Shown: in pieces, positions 62,585 through 64,000 of the stretch
Position numbering within the stretch: position 1 is the first letter of the stretch
How the letters are laid out: each line of letters begins with the position of its first letter
Assembly (NCBI GenBank): GCA_029009055.1
Contig: JAQXJR010000043.1
Span: 1-64,000 of the forward strand
Direction: 5' to 3'
Source of the DNA: Eubacteriales bacterium
Lineage (GTDB): Bacteria > Bacillota > Clostridia > Peptostreptococcales > Anaerovoracaceae
Length of the DNA: 64,000 bases
The notes under the pieces: model-generated
The model's input: only the letters and a program-made list of their open reading frames with translations
Told to the model about the DNA's origin: nothing
Database searches by the model: none
Position numbers and translations under genes: made by a program

Positions 62585-63913
62585 TTGGAACAGATCTCTT
62601 TATTTGAAAAGGAAGTGCCTAGGCCGCTCGCTGCCAGAATGAGGCCCCAGACCCTGGACGAATTCGTCGGTCAGAGGCATTTTCTGGGTAAGGGGAAGGT
62701 CCTGTCCAGGCTCATAGAGAACGACCAGGTGACATCTATGATATTTTGGGGTCCGCCGGGAGTGGGGAAGACTACGCTGGCTGAGATAATAGCCAGGACC
62801 ACTAACGCGGAGTTCATAGATTTCTCAGCGGTAACGAGCGGTATTAAGGAGATCCGCCATGTCATGGACCAGGCGGAGAAGAACAGGAAGTTCGGCAGTA
62901 AGACCATCCTGTTCGTAGATGAGATCCACAGGTTCAATAAAGCCCAGCAGGACGCTTTCCTCCCTTACGTGGAGAAGGGGAGCATAACGCTTATAGGCGC
63001 GACCACCGAGAATCCATCTTTTGAGATAAATAGCGCTCTTCTGTCCCGATGTAAGGTGTTCGTCCTGAAAGCGTTGGAAACAGATGACATAGTGACTTTG
63101 CTGAGAAGGGCAGTTACAGATGTCAGGGGTTTCGGAAGCCAGGACGTGGATATAAGCGATGATATACTGGAGAGAATAGCCGTTTTCGCTAACGGAGACG
63201 CCCGATCGGCGCTTTCGACTCTGGAGATGACTGTTTTGAACGGGGATGTCGATGAGTCCGGTAAGGTCACCGTGACCATGGACATACTGGAACAGTGCAC
63301 GCAGAAGAAGTCTTTGCTATATGATAAGAAGGGCGAGGAGCACTATAACCTGATATCGGCTCTCCATAAATCTATGAGGAATTCTGACCCTGACGCGGCT
63401 GTATATTGGCTGGCGAGGATGCTGGAAGCCGGTGAGGATCCTTTATATGTGGCCAGAAGGGTGGTAAGGTTCGCGAGCGAGGACGTGGGACTGGCTGATT
63501 CCAGGGCTCTCACGATAGCGGTGAATGCTTATCAGGCCTGCACATTCATCGGAATGCCGGAATGCAGCGTGAATCTGACTCAAGCCGTGGTCTATATGGC
63601 TATGGCGCCGAAATCCAACGCTATGGAGACGGCATATAATATGGCGAAGGAGGATGCCTTAAACACGGTTTATGAGCCGGTGCCGCTCTGGATAAGGAAC
63701 GCGCCGACAGACCTTATGAAGGACTTAGATTATGGTAAGGGCTACATGTACGCTCATGATTACGAGGGGCACATCACAGCCATGCAGTGTCTGCCGGACT
63801 CTCTTAAGGACAGAGAGTATTACGTGCCATCGGAGCAGGGGAACGAAGCCCGCTATAAGGCTAGACTGGAGCAGATAAAGGAATGGAAGAAGAAACACCG
63901 GGGTGGTGAGTGA
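62585..63913 (+). CDS. rarA: Replication-associated recombination protein RarA
   Basis: AAA+ ATPase (MgsA/RarA) that acts at stalled replication forks. Walker A 'FWGPPGVGKTTLAEIIA' near residue 54, Walker B 'ILFVDEIHRF', sensor 'IGATTENPSFEINSALLSRC', then the helical C-terminal tetramerisation domain ('YWLARMLEAGEDPLYVARRVVRFASEDVGLAD'). TTG 62585 follows GGAGGAAGAT and starts 'MEQISLFEKEVPRPLAARM'; TTG 62573 would place the ribosome site inside the gene. 442 aa is normal. Confidence 0.95.
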   Translation: MEQISLFEKEVPRPLAARMRPQTLDEFVGQRHFLGKGKVLSRLIENDQVTSMIFWGPPGVGKTTLAEIIARTTNAEFIDFSAVTSGIKEIRHVMDQAEKNRKFGSKTILFVDEIHRFNKAQQDAFLPYVEKGSITLIGATTENPSFEINSALLSRCKVFVLKALETDDIVTLLRRAVTDVRGFGSQDVDISDDILERIAVFANGDARSALSTLEMTVLNGDVDESGKVTVTMDILEQCTQKKSLLYDKKGEEHYNLISALHKSMRNSDPDAAVYWLARMLEAGEDPLYVARRVVRFASEDVGLADSRALTIAVNAYQACTFIGMPECSVNLTQAVVYMAMAPKSNAMETAYNMAKEDALNTVYEPVPLWIRNAPTDLMKDLDYGKGYMYAHDYEGHITAMQCLPDSLKDREYYVPSEQGNEARYKARLEQIKEWKKKHRGGE

Positions 63914-64000
63914 ACTTGAATCCATTTCGGGGCTGATATATGATTTAAGCGGACATTTCTGTTTGGTTTCCCGTTTGGGGAAATTCAGATAATAGCGATA
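63914..64000 (+). other. Window end after rarA
   Basis: No gene is visible. TTTCCC-GTTTG-GGGAAA (from 63967) is a 6-bp hairpin without a T run. Confidence 0.4.

Noticed and set aside
1-64000. tRNA genes, rRNA, CRISPR arrays, IS elements and prophage
   Set aside because: No cloverleaf, direct-repeat array, transposase or phage protein was seen.

Overview
The window looks like a chromosomal segment from an anaerobic, Gram-positive Clostridia-type Firmicute. The evidence is the CdaA-CdaR-GlmM c-di-AMP operon, the dlt D-alanylation operon, FtsEX beside a secreted M23 hydrolase, a long HPF, AddA, a transketolase split into two genes, an NADP-type glutamate dehydrogenase, GGAGG ribosome sites and sigma-A promoters with 17-bp spacers. 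Genes use ATA and AGG/AGA codons heavily. I cannot name the species; a family near Anaerovoracaceae/Family XIII is only a guess. No rRNA, tRNA, prophage, transposon or CRISPR array is visible, and most of the window is housekeeping DNA. All motif counts and folds were made by eye.

Layout. 1-6.2 kb: the end of hpf, then cdaA-cdaR-glmM, S-adenosylhomocysteinase and a YwlG-like gene. 6.2-18.6 kb: gltX, a protein with three tandem hexapeptide acetyltransferase units, dnaE, pfkA, an aldehyde dehydrogenase and two FAD enzymes. 18.6-24.3 kb: an SseB-macrodomain fusion overlapping addA (no addB beside it) and a patatin-like lipase. 24.3-30.5 kb: gdhA (minus strand), mgtE behind a structured leader with its own small ORF, NAD(P)HX dehydratase and split transketolase. 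30.5-37.3 kb: a folded leader, ftsE-ftsX-M23 hydrolase, recJ, a YerC-type TrpR-like regulator, an Sfp-type transferase, recX and a GIY-YIG protein. 37.3-41.7 kb: a secreted protein gene broken by one in-frame amber codon, then a MetA-aspartokinase fusion.

41.7-49 kb: proBA (minus strand), nadE, deoD and rpsT (minus strand), then a TetR gene divergent from an MMPL exporter and a secreted heptad-repeat protein. Three 13-bp TGAC-N5-GTCA sites sit in the TetR/MMPL gap. 51.9-55.8 kb: an unrecognised protein, a CstA-type transporter and serA. 56-60.5 kb: dltABCD followed by a small ORF that looks like dltX. 60.6-64 kb: a small membrane protein, a long acidic protein with a C-terminal helical domain (minus strand) and rarA.

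The strongest candidates for something new are the MetA-aspartokinase fusion, the triple acetyltransferase with a dead-looking middle unit, the mgtE leader, and a 7-mer (CTTTGCT/AGCAAAG) found at least 40 times, often just after stop codons and twice as inverted pairs. There is also a near-total avoidance of codons ending in C before lysine.
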